A stretch of DNA of 64,000 nucleotides from CAZRSW01 sp964602845 (GCA_964602845.1 CAZRSW010000010.1:1-64000); one strand, 5' to 3'. Positions 8,806 to 18,406 are shown, counted from the first letter of the stretch. A program made the numbers and translations. The notes: a model not told the origin generated them from the sequence alone.

Positions 8806-11574
8806 ATGTCTACTTCCCCGTTCCCCAATTTTGATCCAAATACCTTGAGTGCAATGATGCGCGGGCGAGTCAAATGGATTGTGTTGGCAGTGGCAGTGGT
8901 TGGGTTGTTTTTTCTCGTTTCTTTTCTCAGATCCGTCTATGCGGATTTACTTTGGTTTAATGAACTTGGGTATAAGGGTGTTTATCAAAAGGTCATAGTT
9001 GTCAGGGTGGTACTGTTCGTCGTTGGTGCTTTAATAGCTGGCGTTGTTTTTGCTGTTAACCTCTATTTCGCACAGAGGGCGATTGGGGGCCTAAGTAAGC
9101 TTTCAGCAGATGGGATTTCTTTGATCGCGAGGCCCTTGATATTAAGCTTTACGATTATTGCTATTTTGGTGATCTCTTTAATTTTCGGAGTATTGTTATC
9201 AACCCATTGGGAATTATTCCTGAGATTTACCAATTCAACATCGTTTGGCATCCTTGATCCGGTATATGACAAGGATGTAGGCTTTTATATTTTTCAGCTT
9301 CCTCTTTATTCTGTCATTCGTTCGTGGTTATTGATTTTAAGTTTGGCGTCGCTCGTGTCGGTCGGGGTGCTCGCGTTTGTTAATTTCACTGCTCGGGGAG
9401 AAAGGTTTGTAATTCCATCCGGTCTTAAGATACATATGATTGCGGTGGGATCTGTTGTAGTACTGGTAGCTGCTGCTGGTCAGATCATAGGGATGTATCA
9501 TCTGGTTCACTCGGATGATGGAGTTGTTTATGGTGCAACATATGCAGACGTAAATGCAAAGAAAATGGCCTACTTAGTGACAGCAGTACTTGGCGTTTTT
9601 GTTGCTATTGTGATGCTAGTAGGTGCATTCGTCGATAGGATCAGGATTGTTGTCGGGGTCGTAGGCTTGTGGGTCGCACTCATCATCATTTTGGGTTCTG
9701 CCTGGCCTAGTGTAATCCAAGAACTGTCAGTAAACCCCAACGAATACGTTAAGGAAAAAGAATTTATTGAAGATAATATGCGCTTTACCAGTATTGGTTA
9801 TGGGCTCGATCAAGTGTCAGAATCATTCTATCAGGCGGAAGGGAAGATCACGGCAAAACTTGTTGAGGAAAACAAGAAGACCGTCGAGAATATCAGACTA
9901 TGGGATCATCGACCATTGACCGATGTTTATAGGCAAATTCAGTTGATCCGTCCATATTATGAATTTATAGATGCTGATGTTGATAGATACACGATTAATG
10001 GTGATTATCGACAGGTTATGCTTGCGGCCCGGGAGGTTGCTCCTGAAAAACTAGCAGATGAGGCCCAGACCTGGGTGAACAGGAAGCTCTTTTACACTCA
10101 TGGGATTGGTCTAGCGATGAGTCCAGTGACGGAGTTCACCCAAGAAGGAAGACCGGAGTTCTTCGCCAAGGATATCCCCGCAGATGGGCAGATACCGATT
10201 ATGGATCCTGATTCGGACGGTTCCCCCGATTTAATCGTTGAAAATCCGAGGATCTATTATGGAGAATCAGTAGAGAACTATGTAATCGTTAATACCAACA
10301 CTGCGGAGCTGGATTATCAAACTGGTGCCGGGGATCTGATTAAGGCTCATTATCAGGGTTCGGGAGGTGTGCAAGTAGGATCATTCTTGCGTAAATTGGT
10401 CTACGCATGGCAAATGAGAGATGTGAATATACTGATAAGTGACGAATTACGAGAAGATAGCAGAATTCAGTATCGAAGAAATATCCAAGAGAGGGTCAAA
10501 ACCATAGCGCCATACTTGTCATTAGATAAGGATCCTTATGCGGTTGTGGCTGATGGACAGGTGTTTTGGGTACAAGACGCTTATGCGACATCCGACTCAT
10601 TTCCGTATTCGGACCCTTTTGCATCTGAGGAGACTGGCGAGAGCTTCAACTATATAAGAAATAGCGTAAAAATAATAATTAATGCATATAACGGTAACGT
10701 TGATTTTTATATATGGGATAAGGGAGACCCAATCGCGGCTACGTACTCTAAAATATTTCCAGATCTCTATCTGGATGGTGACTCCATGCCTGAATCAATC
10801 AAAGCTCATATACGTTATCCACAAGGGTACTTTCAAACACAGGCAGAGAAATATGTGAGATATCACATGAAGGATTCTCAGAACTTTTATGGGAACGAAG
10901 ATTTGTGGTCGTTTCCCAACGAGAAATTTGGCCAAGGCGAAACTCTTCAGCGTGTCAAGCCATATTATGTGATGATGAGGTTACCTGGCGAATATAAAGA
11001 GGAATTTGTATTGCTTCTCCCTTATACACCAGTTGGTAGGCCAAACATGGTAGGATGGCTCGCGGCTAGGAGCGACGGTGATAATTACGGTAAACTTGTG
11101 GCTTTTAATTTTCCTAAAGATCGGCAAGTTGATGGGCCGGAGCAAGTTGAAGCTAGAATTGATAATGATCAGGATATATCAGCGTGGTTCACGTTGAGGT
11201 GTGCCGAGGGTTCTACTTGTATAAGGGGCAATTTGTTGGTGATACCCATTGGGGACAGTATATTGTACGCAGAACCCGTTTATATTCAGGCAGAAGGAGT
11301 CAGTTTTCCTGAACTGAAGAAAGTTATATTAGCGTCATCTGATACTGTAGTTATGGAAGATTCTCTGGCCCAAGCGATATTCTCGCTGAGTGGCTCGGAT
11401 AGTTTGTCCGTTAAATCACCTCCGGAACAAATTGGGGGAATCAAAGACACCCATAAAGTTACTGATGGGGAAGAGAGCCCGTTGAAATCCGGAATTGAAA
11501 ATTTGGAAGATACAATCCAGCGACTGAAAAAAGCCTTAGATTCTTTGGAAGATGCTCTGGAAGGCATTAAATGA
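8806..11574 (+). CDS. UPF0182 family large membrane protein
   Basis: A 922-residue member of UPF0182, an uncharacterised family found in Actinobacteria, Cyanobacteria and Chloroflexota. The family mark LLWFNELGY is at residues about 48-56. Roughly seven membrane segments occupy the first 310 residues, then a large presumably extracytoplasmic domain of about 520 residues, and an acidic coiled C-terminal helix (about 890-922). The function is unknown. It lies 9 nt after argB and 17 nt before argD, so it is co-transcribed with arginine genes, which need not mean a shared pathway. Confidence 0.9.
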   Translation: MSTSPFPNFDPNTLSAMMRGRVKWIVLAVAVVGLFFLVSFLRSVYADLLWFNELGYKGVYQKVIVVRVVLFVVGALIAGVVFAVNLYFAQRAIGGLSKLSADGISLIARPLILSFTIIAILVISLIFGVLLSTHWELFLRFTNSTSFGILDPVYDKDVGFYIFQLPLYSVIRSWLLILSLASLVSVGVLAFVNFTARGERFVIPSGLKIHMIAVGSVVVLVAAAGQIIGMYHLVHSDDGVVYGATYADVNAKKMAYLVTAVLGVFVAIVMLVGAFVDRIRIVVGVVGLWVALIIILGSAWPSVIQELSVNPNEYVKEKEFIEDNMRFTSIGYGLDQVSESFYQAEGKITAKLVEENKKTVENIRLWDHRPLTDVYRQIQLIRPYYEFIDADVDRYTINGDYRQVMLAAREVAPEKLADEAQTWVNRKLFYTHGIGLAMSPVTEFTQEGRPEFFAKDIPADGQIPIMDPDSDGSPDLIVENPRIYYGESVENYVIVNTNTAELDYQTGAGDLIKAHYQGSGGVQVGSFLRKLVYAWQMRDVNILISDELREDSRIQYRRNIQERVKTIAPYLSLDKDPYAVVADGQVFWVQDAYATSDSFPYSDPFASEETGESFNYIRNSVKIIINAYNGNVDFYIWDKGDPIAATYSKIFPDLYLDGDSMPESIKAHIRYPQGYFQTQAEKYVRYHMKDSQNFYGNEDLWSFPNEKFGQGETLQRVKPYYVMMRLPGEYKEEFVLLLPYTPVGRPNMVGWLAARSDGDNYGKLVAFNFPKDRQVDGPEQVEARIDNDQDISAWFTLRCAEGSTCIRGNLLVIPIGDSILYAEPVYIQAEGVSFPELKKVILASSDTVVMEDSLAQAIFSLSGSDSLSVKSPPEQIGGIKDTHKVTDGEESPLKSGIENLEDTIQRLKKALDSLEDALEGIK

Positions 11575-11591
11575 AAATGGGAGGTAGTTAG

Positions 11592-12788
11592 ATGACAAAG
11601 ACTGAGCAATGGAAGGAGCTTGAATCCAAGTATTACATGTTTTTAGTTAGAAGGCAGCCGATGGTACTGGAAAGAGGAGAGGGTGCTCGGGTCTGGGATG
11701 TGGAGGGGAAGGAATATTTGGACTTCACGTCTGGCTGGGCTGTTAACAATGTAGGACATTGCAATGAATCGGTTGCGCGAGCTGTATCAGAACAAGCACG
11801 AACTTTGGTGCAAACATCAAACCAGTTCTATTCTATTCCTCAACTCAAGTTGGCGGAGATCTTGGTGGAAAATAGTTGCCTTGACAAGATATTTATTTGT
11901 AACAGTGGAGCTGAAGCAAATGAAGGCGCGATCAAATTGGCTAAAAAATATGGAAAGAAAAACAAAAACGGCGCCTATCACATTATCACTGCCCTTAATT
12001 CATTTCACGGTCGCACCATGATGAATGTGTCCGCTACAGGCCAACCTCATTATCAGGAACTTTTTGAGCCAATCCCTACCGGGTTTTCCCATGTTCCATA
12101 TAACGATATTGAAGCCATAAAAGGAGCCACCACAAATAATACTGTGGCTGTAATGATAGAACCAGTCCAAGGGGAAGGTGGGGTTAATATTCCGTCAGTG
12201 GAATATTTAAGAGGAGTGAGAGACTGGTGTGATCAAAATAACATGCTCTTAATTTTTGATGAGGTTCAAACTGGGTTGGGTAGATTGGGAACATTATTCG
12301 GATACCAAGGTTTTAATGTTGAACCCGACATTATTACTTTGGCGAAGGGTTTGGGAGGAGGAGTTCCCATTGGGGCCTTCTTAGCTAAAGATTCTGCTTG
12401 TTCATTTGATCCTGGAGACCACGGATCTACCTTTGGTGGTAATCCGTTAACCTGTGCAGCGGCGCATGCGTCCACAAAATATATTATTGATAATGAAATA
12501 TCTGAAAACGCGGCTAAAATGGGAGAATATCTTGGCGAAGGCCTGCGAAAAATACAATCGGATAACGAGTTTATAACTGAGGTTAGGGGGATGGGGTTAA
12601 TTTGGGCGGTCGAATTTGATTCCGAAATGACACCAGATGTGATCGCGGCAAGTAATGATGCGGGATTGCTCATGAATCCAATGAGGCCGAATGCCATTCG
12701 CTTGATGCCTGTTTTGACTATAACCAAAGAGGAAATAGATGAAGCCTTGGCTAGGTTGGCGACAGGATTAGCCAAGGCCTCCAAATAG
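11592..12788 (+). CDS. argD: Acetylornithine aminotransferase ArgD
   Basis: A 398-residue class-III PLP aminotransferase that makes N-acetylornithine from the semialdehyde using glutamate. Seen are CNSGAEANEGAIKLAKK (PLP phosphate contact), LNSFHGRT, the LIFDEVQTG aspartate strand, and TLAKGLGGG with the Schiff-base lysine. Its place between argB and argG favours ArgD over a catabolic omega-aminotransferase. GGGAGG stands 7-8 nt before the ATG at 11592. Confidence 0.93.
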   Translation: MTKTEQWKELESKYYMFLVRRQPMVLERGEGARVWDVEGKEYLDFTSGWAVNNVGHCNESVARAVSEQARTLVQTSNQFYSIPQLKLAEILVENSCLDKIFICNSGAEANEGAIKLAKKYGKKNKNGAYHIITALNSFHGRTMMNVSATGQPHYQELFEPIPTGFSHVPYNDIEAIKGATTNNTVAVMIEPVQGEGGVNIPSVEYLRGVRDWCDQNNMLLIFDEVQTGLGRLGTLFGYQGFNVEPDIITLAKGLGGGVPIGAFLAKDSACSFDPGDHGSTFGGNPLTCAAAHASTKYIIDNEISENAAKMGEYLGEGLRKIQSDNEFITEVRGMGLIWAVEFDSEMTPDVIAASNDAGLLMNPMRPNAIRLMPVLTITKEEIDEALARLATGLAKASK

Positions 12789-12799
12789 TCGAGGACCAA

Positions 12800-14086
12800 G
12801 TGAATTGGAAGGAAATATACGATAGCGGATCCTCTACTTTTGGAGGGGCGGTCTCGGGTGGATTGGATAGTTGTACCGTCACACACTGGTTGTATCAAAA
12901 TGGTGTCAATGTGCACTGTTTCACCGTAGATCTTGGGCAACCTGATGAGGAAAATTTACAGGCTGTAGCTGATCGAATGATAGCGTGTGGTGCGACGTCT
13001 GCCCACGTCGTGCCGGGAAAAGAGGCGCTCGCGGAAGCAGGTTTAAAAGTCATTCAAGCGCAGGCTCGCTATGAAGGTGGGTATTGGAACACAACAGGTA
13101 TTGCAAGACCGGTTACGGTTCAAGCCATTCTAGAAAAATTCCCTAAAGAAGGGATAAATATCCTATTTCATGGAGCGACGGGTCGCGGCAATGATCAGGT
13201 TAGATTTGAGGTCGCCACTAACATGTTGGAACCGAATATTGTGGTGTATGCTCCATGGCGAGATCAAGAATTTCTAGATAAGTTCCCTGGTCGGGAAGAG
13301 ATGATCACGTACTGTAACTCAAACAAACTACCTATTAGGCAATCTCATGAATCTAAATATTCTACTGATGCCAACTTGTTAGGATTGACTCATGAAGCGG
13401 GCGACTTAGAGGATGTTTCTATAAACCCAGAATTTATTCAGCCAGGGATGGGGCTTTGGCCATGGGATGCATCGGATCAGTCCGAATCATTGGTACTTAG
13501 GTGGGAAGAAGGTAGGCCAGTTGCTGTAAACGGCGAGAGTAGAACCTTGATCGAAATATTCGACCAATGTAATGAGATAGGCGGTAGGTGTGGAATTGGA
13601 ATCGGAACTCATGTTGTAGAAAATAGGTTTGTAGGGATAAAATCTCGCGGTATATATGAGTCTCCGGGTATGGAAGTGCTTGGTAGAAGTTATGAATTCC
13701 TGCTGCAGTTCATTTTGGATAGGAGAGCACGGGAATTCTTTGATCAATTGTCAGCCACAATAGGTCGCCAAATATATCAAGGCTATTGGCTAGATATAGC
13801 TACTAGCTCGGCTTTATCGGCATTGTCTAGATTCAGTAGTTACGCTACAGGTACTATAGAGCTTAAACTGTACAAGGGTAATGTGTTTTTTGCGTCTGCA
13901 GATGACTCTTTGGAATCTATGCCTCATTCGCTATATACAGACGATGGTTCTATGGAGGCTTTAGGTTCTTTCGATCACGTTGACGCAGAGGGTTTCCTTA
14001 ATATATTGGGTGTCTCTGCTCGGACTCTTGGCATTCGGCAGTCAATTAAATCCAATATGAAGCACCACAATAACCAGAGCAAATGA
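12800..14086 (+). CDS. argG: Argininosuccinate synthase ArgG
   Basis: ArgG condenses citrulline and aspartate with ATP to argininosuccinate. The PP-loop AVSGGLDS appears at residues about 18-25, and FHGATGRGNDQVRFE near 123-137 is the conserved substrate and ATP loop. At 428 residues it resembles the longer E. coli-type branch (about 447) rather than the 400-residue branch. GTG at 12800 is chosen because GAGGA lies 4 nt before it. The TGA overlaps the next gene's ATG by 4 nt, implying translational coupling. argC, argF and argH are not in the window. Confidence 0.93.
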   Translation: MNWKEIYDSGSSTFGGAVSGGLDSCTVTHWLYQNGVNVHCFTVDLGQPDEENLQAVADRMIACGATSAHVVPGKEALAEAGLKVIQAQARYEGGYWNTTGIARPVTVQAILEKFPKEGINILFHGATGRGNDQVRFEVATNMLEPNIVVYAPWRDQEFLDKFPGREEMITYCNSNKLPIRQSHESKYSTDANLLGLTHEAGDLEDVSINPEFIQPGMGLWPWDASDQSESLVLRWEEGRPVAVNGESRTLIEIFDQCNEIGGRCGIGIGTHVVENRFVGIKSRGIYESPGMEVLGRSYEFLLQFILDRRAREFFDQLSATIGRQIYQGYWLDIATSSALSALSRFSSYATGTIELKLYKGNVFFASADDSLESMPHSLYTDDGSMEALGSFDHVDAEGFLNILGVSARTLGIRQSIKSNMKHHNNQSK

Positions 14087-15246
14087 AATCTCAGACGACC
14101 TCTGATTTGGACAGGAGACAGATCATATCTGCTGTGAGGGAGTTCGTCCAAAGAGATGTGAACCCGGTCGCACCAAAGTATGACGAGGAGGATATTTATC
14201 CCCACGAATTGATTCCGATTATGGCAGAGCTCGGCTTATTTGGGATAACGATACCTGTTGAATATGGTGGACTAGGTCTGGATTATAAAACCTTTGCGAT
14301 GATTTTCGAAGAAATAAGTAAGGGGTGGATGAGTTTGTCAGGTATATTAGGGACCCACCATTTGCTAAGCCATATAATTTGGACTTACGGAAGCGAAGAC
14401 CAAAAGAGTGAATACCTCCCTCTAATGGCCACAGGAGATCTCAGGGGTGGGTTGGCTTTAACTGAATCAGAGGCTGGCAGTGATGTCGGTAATATATCTA
14501 CGCTGGCGGCTAAAGATGGTGAAGAATACGTGATAAATGGGCGTAAGATGTTTATTAGTAATGGTGAACAAGGTAATGTGTTTGCACTGTTAGCGAAGAC
14601 AGATCCTACGTGTGACCCTGGATATAGAGGCATAAGTTGTTTTATTTTTAGGACCCCAGTAAAGGGATTTAAAGTGGGGCAGCACATAGATAAGCTTGGA
14701 TATCGCGGTATTGATACAGTAGAACTTATCTTCGACGACTGTCGGATTTCCACAGACAATCTAATAGGGCATCGCGAGGGAGAGGGGTTTTACCAGGTTA
14801 TGGATGGGCTGGAAGTAGGCCGTATCAATGTTGCGGCAAGGGCTGTTGGAGTCGCACAAGCGGCTTTTGATGCTGCCCTAAAATACGCTACGCAAAGAGA
14901 GTCTTTTGGTAAGACAATAGGTCGGCATCAAGCTATTCAATTAAAACTTGCTGATATGGCCTCGAAGATCCATGCTGCTAGGTTGATGGTATATGATGCA
15001 GCAGAGAAGAAGGACCAGGGTCAACGTAACGATGTGGAGGCTGCGATGGCCAAGTTATTCGCTAGCGAGATGTGTGGTGAAGTAGTCATGGAAGCTATGA
15101 GGATTCATGGTGGGGTAGGCTATACCAAAGGCCTCCCGATTGAAAGGTATTATAGGGACGCACCGCTTATGATAATAGGAGAAGGAACCAACGAGATCAT
15201 GAAGTTAGTAATTGGAAGGCGACTTCTGGAAAATTATATAAACTGA
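14083..15246 (+). CDS. Acyl-CoA dehydrogenase
   Basis: A 387-residue FAD enzyme that introduces a 2,3 double bond into acyl-CoA. Signature 1 is seen as LTESEAGSDVGN near residues 126-137, and signature 2 with the catalytic base is in IGEGTNEIMKLVIGRRLLEN near the C-terminus, where the glutamate of GEGTNE fits the short-chain type. It overlaps argG by 4 nt and is followed 13 nt later by a MaoC hydratase, so the pair could perform two successive beta-oxidation-like steps. The exact chain length is not predictable. Confidence 0.9.
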   Translation: MKSQTTSDLDRRQIISAVREFVQRDVNPVAPKYDEEDIYPHELIPIMAELGLFGITIPVEYGGLGLDYKTFAMIFEEISKGWMSLSGILGTHHLLSHIIWTYGSEDQKSEYLPLMATGDLRGGLALTESEAGSDVGNISTLAAKDGEEYVINGRKMFISNGEQGNVFALLAKTDPTCDPGYRGISCFIFRTPVKGFKVGQHIDKLGYRGIDTVELIFDDCRISTDNLIGHREGEGFYQVMDGLEVGRINVAARAVGVAQAAFDAALKYATQRESFGKTIGRHQAIQLKLADMASKIHAARLMVYDAAEKKDQGQRNDVEAAMAKLFASEMCGEVVMEAMRIHGGVGYTKGLPIERYYRDAPLMIIGEGTNEIMKLVIGRRLLENYIN

Positions 15247-15259
15247 GAAGGTATATAGA

Positions 15260-15745
15260 ATGGCTAGTGTTAAAAAAGTAATTGATTCCCAAACTTCGTT
15301 TGGTGGTTGGTATGAGGATTTTGATGAAGGTCAACTCTTCCGACACTGGCCTGGTAAAACTATAACTGAGATGGACAACCATCTTTTTTCACTGCTCACG
15401 ATGAATGATAATCCTATCCACACGGATGAGAATTATATGGCTGATCATCAACATGGCAAGGTTTTGGTTAATGGTCTTCTAGTCCTAAGTCTCGTTGTTG
15501 GCATGAGTGTGAGGCAGACATCGGGGAAAGCTATAGCAAATTTGGTGTATGAAAATGTGACTCATGATGGACCTACGTTTCATGGGGATACCATTTACGC
15601 CGAGAGTGAGGTCGTTTCTGTTAGGCTGTCAAGAACAAAGGGTGACAGAGGGATAGTGTGTATTGAAAGTCGCGGATTCAATCAGGAAGGAGAGAAGGTT
15701 TTGACTTTGAGGCGGAAATTCCTGGTTAAGAGGAAGCCACGGTAG
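15260..15745 (+). CDS. MaoC family dehydratase
   Basis: A 161-residue hot-dog-fold (R)-hydratase. The hydratase-2 motif is present as NDNPIHTDENYMADHQHGK near residues 51-69, with the Asp and His expected to activate water, followed by the VNGLL helix. It likely hydrates or dehydrates a 2-enoyl-CoA or a mesaconyl-type CoA ester, probably together with the acyl-CoA dehydrogenase encoded just upstream. It is the last gene of the arg operon; no clear terminator is seen before the convergent glycosylase gene. Confidence 0.85.
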   Translation: MASVKKVIDSQTSFGGWYEDFDEGQLFRHWPGKTITEMDNHLFSLLTMNDNPIHTDENYMADHQHGKVLVNGLLVLSLVVGMSVRQTSGKAIANLVYENVTHDGPTFHGDTIYAESEVVSVRLSRTKGDRGIVCIESRGFNQEGEKVLTLRRKFLVKRKPR

Positions 15746-15804
15746 ATGGACATCGAGTTCATAGAATCTAAATCCTAAATGTGTGATTTATACCTCCTTT
15801 CAGG

Positions 15805-16467
15805 TCACTGGGTCGCAGCGTAGTCACATATTCTATTTAATGGGCAGCCTCCACAGGATGGTGACTTTCTACAGTGGAGTTTGCTGTTTTCTACTATGAG
15901 AGCATGATATTGTTTATAGATCTGAGTATCCATGTTAATGGCGGTATTAAACATTGATTGCCATGAATCATACGTATCCCTCAATGGAGAGATTCCTATC
16001 CTACTCATCATTCTACGAGTGTAATTGTCAATTACGAAGAATGGTTTATTGAGGGCATATAAGAGTATGGCATCGGAAGTTTCAGGGCCTACGCCGTTTA
16101 TGTTCATCAAGGAGCTTCTTAAAACTGAGCTATTCCAAGATTGTAATTCCGAAACATTGCCGTTGCATGCAGCTAGAAGAAAACTCACCAGGGATTTTAT
16201 TCTCTTAGTTTTAACATTGTTGAGACCGGCAGGTCTTATTAATTTAGCGAATTTTTCATCTGTTGAGGATATAATTTTTTTGCATGATAACATGTCGGAT
16301 GAAATGAGTAGTTCCAATACTATCTCCACGTTTTTCCAGGAGGTGTTTTGAGTTAAGATGGCCCCAATCATTATTTCTAGTTTGGATTGTGCAGGCCACC
16401 ATTGGAGGTGCCCATATTGGGTCATTAGCATTTCGTAAATAATCTTAATTGATTTTGAATGTGCCAT
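15805..16467 (-). CDS. Endonuclease III-like HhH-GPD DNA glycosylase (MagIII-like)
   Basis: A 220-residue base-excision repair glycosylase. The N-terminus carries IGAILTQNTSWKNVE, the helix-hairpin-helix is INGVGPETSDA and the catalytic aspartate lies in VIDNYTRRM. The lysine that makes EndoIII a bifunctional lyase (GVGRKTA in E. coli Nth) is replaced by glutamate in GVGPET, as in Helicobacter MagIII, so a monofunctional alkyl-base glycosylase is more likely. A C-terminal iron-sulfur site is present with C-x5-C-x2-C-x5-C spacing (EndoIII has C-x6-C-x2-C-x5-C). Confidence 0.85.
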   Translation of the reverse strand: MAHSKSIKIIYEMLMTQYGHLQWWPAQSKLEIMIGAILTQNTSWKNVEIVLELLISSDMLSCKKIISSTDEKFAKLIRPAGLNNVKTKRIKSLVSFLLAACNGNVSELQSWNSSVLRSSLMNINGVGPETSDAILLYALNKPFFVIDNYTRRMMSRIGISPLRDTYDSWQSMFNTAINMDTQIYKQYHALIVENSKLHCRKSPSCGGCPLNRICDYAATQ

Positions 16468-16522
16468 GTTTGACCTTGATGTCGGTTCACTTTCGTTCGG
16501 GCTCTAATTTAATGTAAGTTAC

Positions 16523-17407
16523 ATGGATCCGGTCGAAAATTTTATCAGGAGGGCAACTACTGCAGTGGCTACCTTTGTAGAAAGATTACATAAAATCACT
16601 TCAGCCAACAAATCTTTAGTTTGTATTGGATTAGATCCCGATCAAGATCTTCTACCGATTCGGGATGTTTATGATTTTTGTGTGAAGATCATCGATGAGG
16701 TTCAGGGTGATATTGTGGCACTGAAGCCCAACCTGGCCTTTTTTGAAGCAATGGGAATCGATGGACTCAGAGTGCTTGAAAGGATAATCACTCATGTTCG
16801 TTGTTACTATCCTGAAATACTCCTAATTGGTGATGGCAAGAGATCCGATATTGGTTCAACCAGTATTAAATATGCTAGTGCAATGTTCCGATTTTGGGAT
16901 TTTGACGCTGTCACTGTAAATGCTTTTGCGGGCAGAGATTCGATTCAGCCTTTTTTGGATTATTCGGACAAGGGAGTTTTTGTTTGGTGTAAATCTTCCA
17001 ACCCAGGTGGATCAGTTTTTCAAAACATAGAGTACTACGATGAAAGTCTGGGTGAAGATTCCCATTTGTACCATCTCATTGCACGTAAAGTGGTGGATTG
17101 GAACGTGAATGGTAATGCCGGACTCATTGTTGGAGCGACCTATCCGTCAGAACTTGCTAGGGTGCGACAAATTGCCCCAGGATTGCCGATATTGGTGCCC
17201 GGTATAGGTGCTCAGGAAGGATCATTGAAGCACGCTGTGGAGTCCGGTATTGATCTCGAACGGCCTAATTTACTTATTAGCTCTTCTAGGAAGATATTGT
17301 ATGCTTCCGGAAGTGTTGATGAATATCCGAAGGCGTCACATCAAGCGGTATTAAACTTGAACCACGAGATAAATGGTACTTTGGCATCGCTAGATCGTAG
17401 GTATTGA
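16523..17407 (+). CDS. pyrF: Orotidine 5'-phosphate decarboxylase PyrF (type 2)
   Basis: The 294-residue enzyme makes UMP from OMP in pyrimidine synthesis. Diagnostic segments are VCIGLDPD near residue 35, LKPNLAFFE near 69-77, and the catalytic IGDGKRSDIGS (Lys/Asp tetrad, family form DxKxxD) near 105-115, followed by VNAFAGRDS. Length and the long N-terminus fit the type-2 group. Its TGA stop overlaps the ATG of the DUF951 gene (TGATG), implying coupled translation. Confidence 0.93.
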   Translation: MDPVENFIRRATTAVATFVERLHKITSANKSLVCIGLDPDQDLLPIRDVYDFCVKIIDEVQGDIVALKPNLAFFEAMGIDGLRVLERIITHVRCYYPEILLIGDGKRSDIGSTSIKYASAMFRFWDFDAVTVNAFAGRDSIQPFLDYSDKGVFVWCKSSNPGGSVFQNIEYYDESLGEDSHLYHLIARKVVDWNVNGNAGLIVGATYPSELARVRQIAPGLPILVPGIGAQEGSLKHAVESGIDLERPNLLISSSRKILYASGSVDEYPKASHQAVLNLNHEINGTLASLDRRY

Positions 17408-17577
17408 TGGTAGTGGATTTTGAGATAGGGGATTCTATTACATTGAAGAAAAGCCATCCATGTGGAGGGTCTACTTGGTCGGTTACCCGTGTGGGTGCAG
17501 ATATAGGATTGACGTGCTTGACTTGTGGGCGTCGAATTACCTTATCTCGACTATTGGTTGGGAAAAACATGAAGTGA
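17407..17577 (+). CDS. DUF951 family small protein
   Basis: A 56-residue protein that begins inside the pyrF stop codon (TGATG). It matches the DUF951 pattern: a short acidic start followed by LKKSHPCGG, VTRVGADI and a second pair CLTCGR. The three or four cysteines (19, 37, 40) and His17 suggest a small metal-binding beta fold. The family is widespread in Firmicutes and Chloroflexota and has no assigned function. A longer overlapping frame at 17460-17675 has no coding character and is discarded in its favour. Confidence 0.85.
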   Translation: MVVDFEIGDSITLKKSHPCGGSTWSVTRVGADIGLTCLTCGRRITLSRLLVGKNMK

Positions 17578-17657
17578 GATGGGTTAAAAGATATATCTCT
17601 GATAGAGTGTCTATTGTGATCATAAGGCATCAGCAACTGCATTCGGATCGTTTATCG

Positions 17658-17686
17658 TTGACAGTTTTCCAGTAGAGCACTAGAAT
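17658..17686 (+). promoter_or_regulatory. Promoter of the bifunctional nuclease gene
   Basis: A consensus -35 box TTGACA (17658-17663) and a -10 box TAGAAT (17681-17686) are separated by exactly 17 nt. Transcription would start near 17693, giving a leader of about 47 nt. This is one of the best promoter matches in the window. Confidence 0.7.
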
Positions 17687-17739
17687 TCTGAGTCTTTTAG
17701 GATCAAATTCGCTTTCAGTGTCGTAAGGAGGTATAGCAG

Positions 17740-18267
17740 GTGCAAGAGCTAGAGATAGAAAGCATCCGTGTTAGACCGGAAACTTCTCAAAGGGCTGTAG
17801 TGTTGAAAGTGAAGGATTCAAATCTTTTTCTTCCAATATTTATTGGGCAATATGAAGTGGAGGCTATTCGGCTCAAGTTGTTAGACGTTACTGTGCCTAG
17901 ACCGATGACTCATGATCTACTCGGTTCGGTAATAGGGAATCTTGGCGGGAAGGTTAGCAGTATAGTGGTTTCTGAACTTAAGGAAGATACTTTTTTCGCG
18001 AAGATAATAGTAGAGTGCCAAGGCAATGTACTTGAAGTGGATGCAAGACCAAGTGATGCGATAGCCTTGGCCGTCCGGACGAATTCTCCCATATATGCGG
18101 AGGAATCGGTTATAGAGAAGGCAGGGATAGCGCTGGATCAGGACACTGAAGCCGCTGATTCAGGATCGCTAAATAACGAAGATAGCGTTTCAGTTGACGA
18201 TGAAGAACTGGAGAAATTGTCGGCCTATAGCGATTTTATAGACACTCTAGATTTGGAAGAGATATAG
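17740..18267 (+). CDS. Bifunctional nuclease (BFN, DUF151) domain protein
   Basis: A 175-residue protein with the BFN/DUF151 domain over residues about 1-125 (LPIFIGQYEVEAI, RPMTHDLL, VDARPSDAIALAVRT). Plant members have RNase and DNase activity; the bacterial role is poorly known. An acidic tail (about 126-175) follows. GTG at 17740 is chosen because AAGGAGG stands 8 nt upstream. It has its own strong promoter and lies just before the ATP synthase operon. Confidence 0.85.
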   Translation: MQELEIESIRVRPETSQRAVVLKVKDSNLFLPIFIGQYEVEAIRLKLLDVTVPRPMTHDLLGSVIGNLGGKVSSIVVSELKEDTFFAKIIVECQGNVLEVDARPSDAIALAVRTNSPIYAEESVIEKAGIALDQDTEAADSGSLNNEDSVSVDDEELEKLSAYSDFIDTLDLEEI

Positions 18268-18406
18268 TTCGGCAAAAGAAGTATATTGGTATACCTAACT
18301 GACTTGGGACATTAAATATTGTGGATAGCTTCTAGGTACCGTAAAACGTTCGTTGACCCTGTTTTGAGACTTGTGGTAACCTTGACTATCGCTAGCGAGA
18401 GGCTTC

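Noticed and set aside
17460..17675. 71-residue plus-strand frame downstream of pyrF
   Set aside because: It overlaps the DUF951 gene in another frame and has no coding features.
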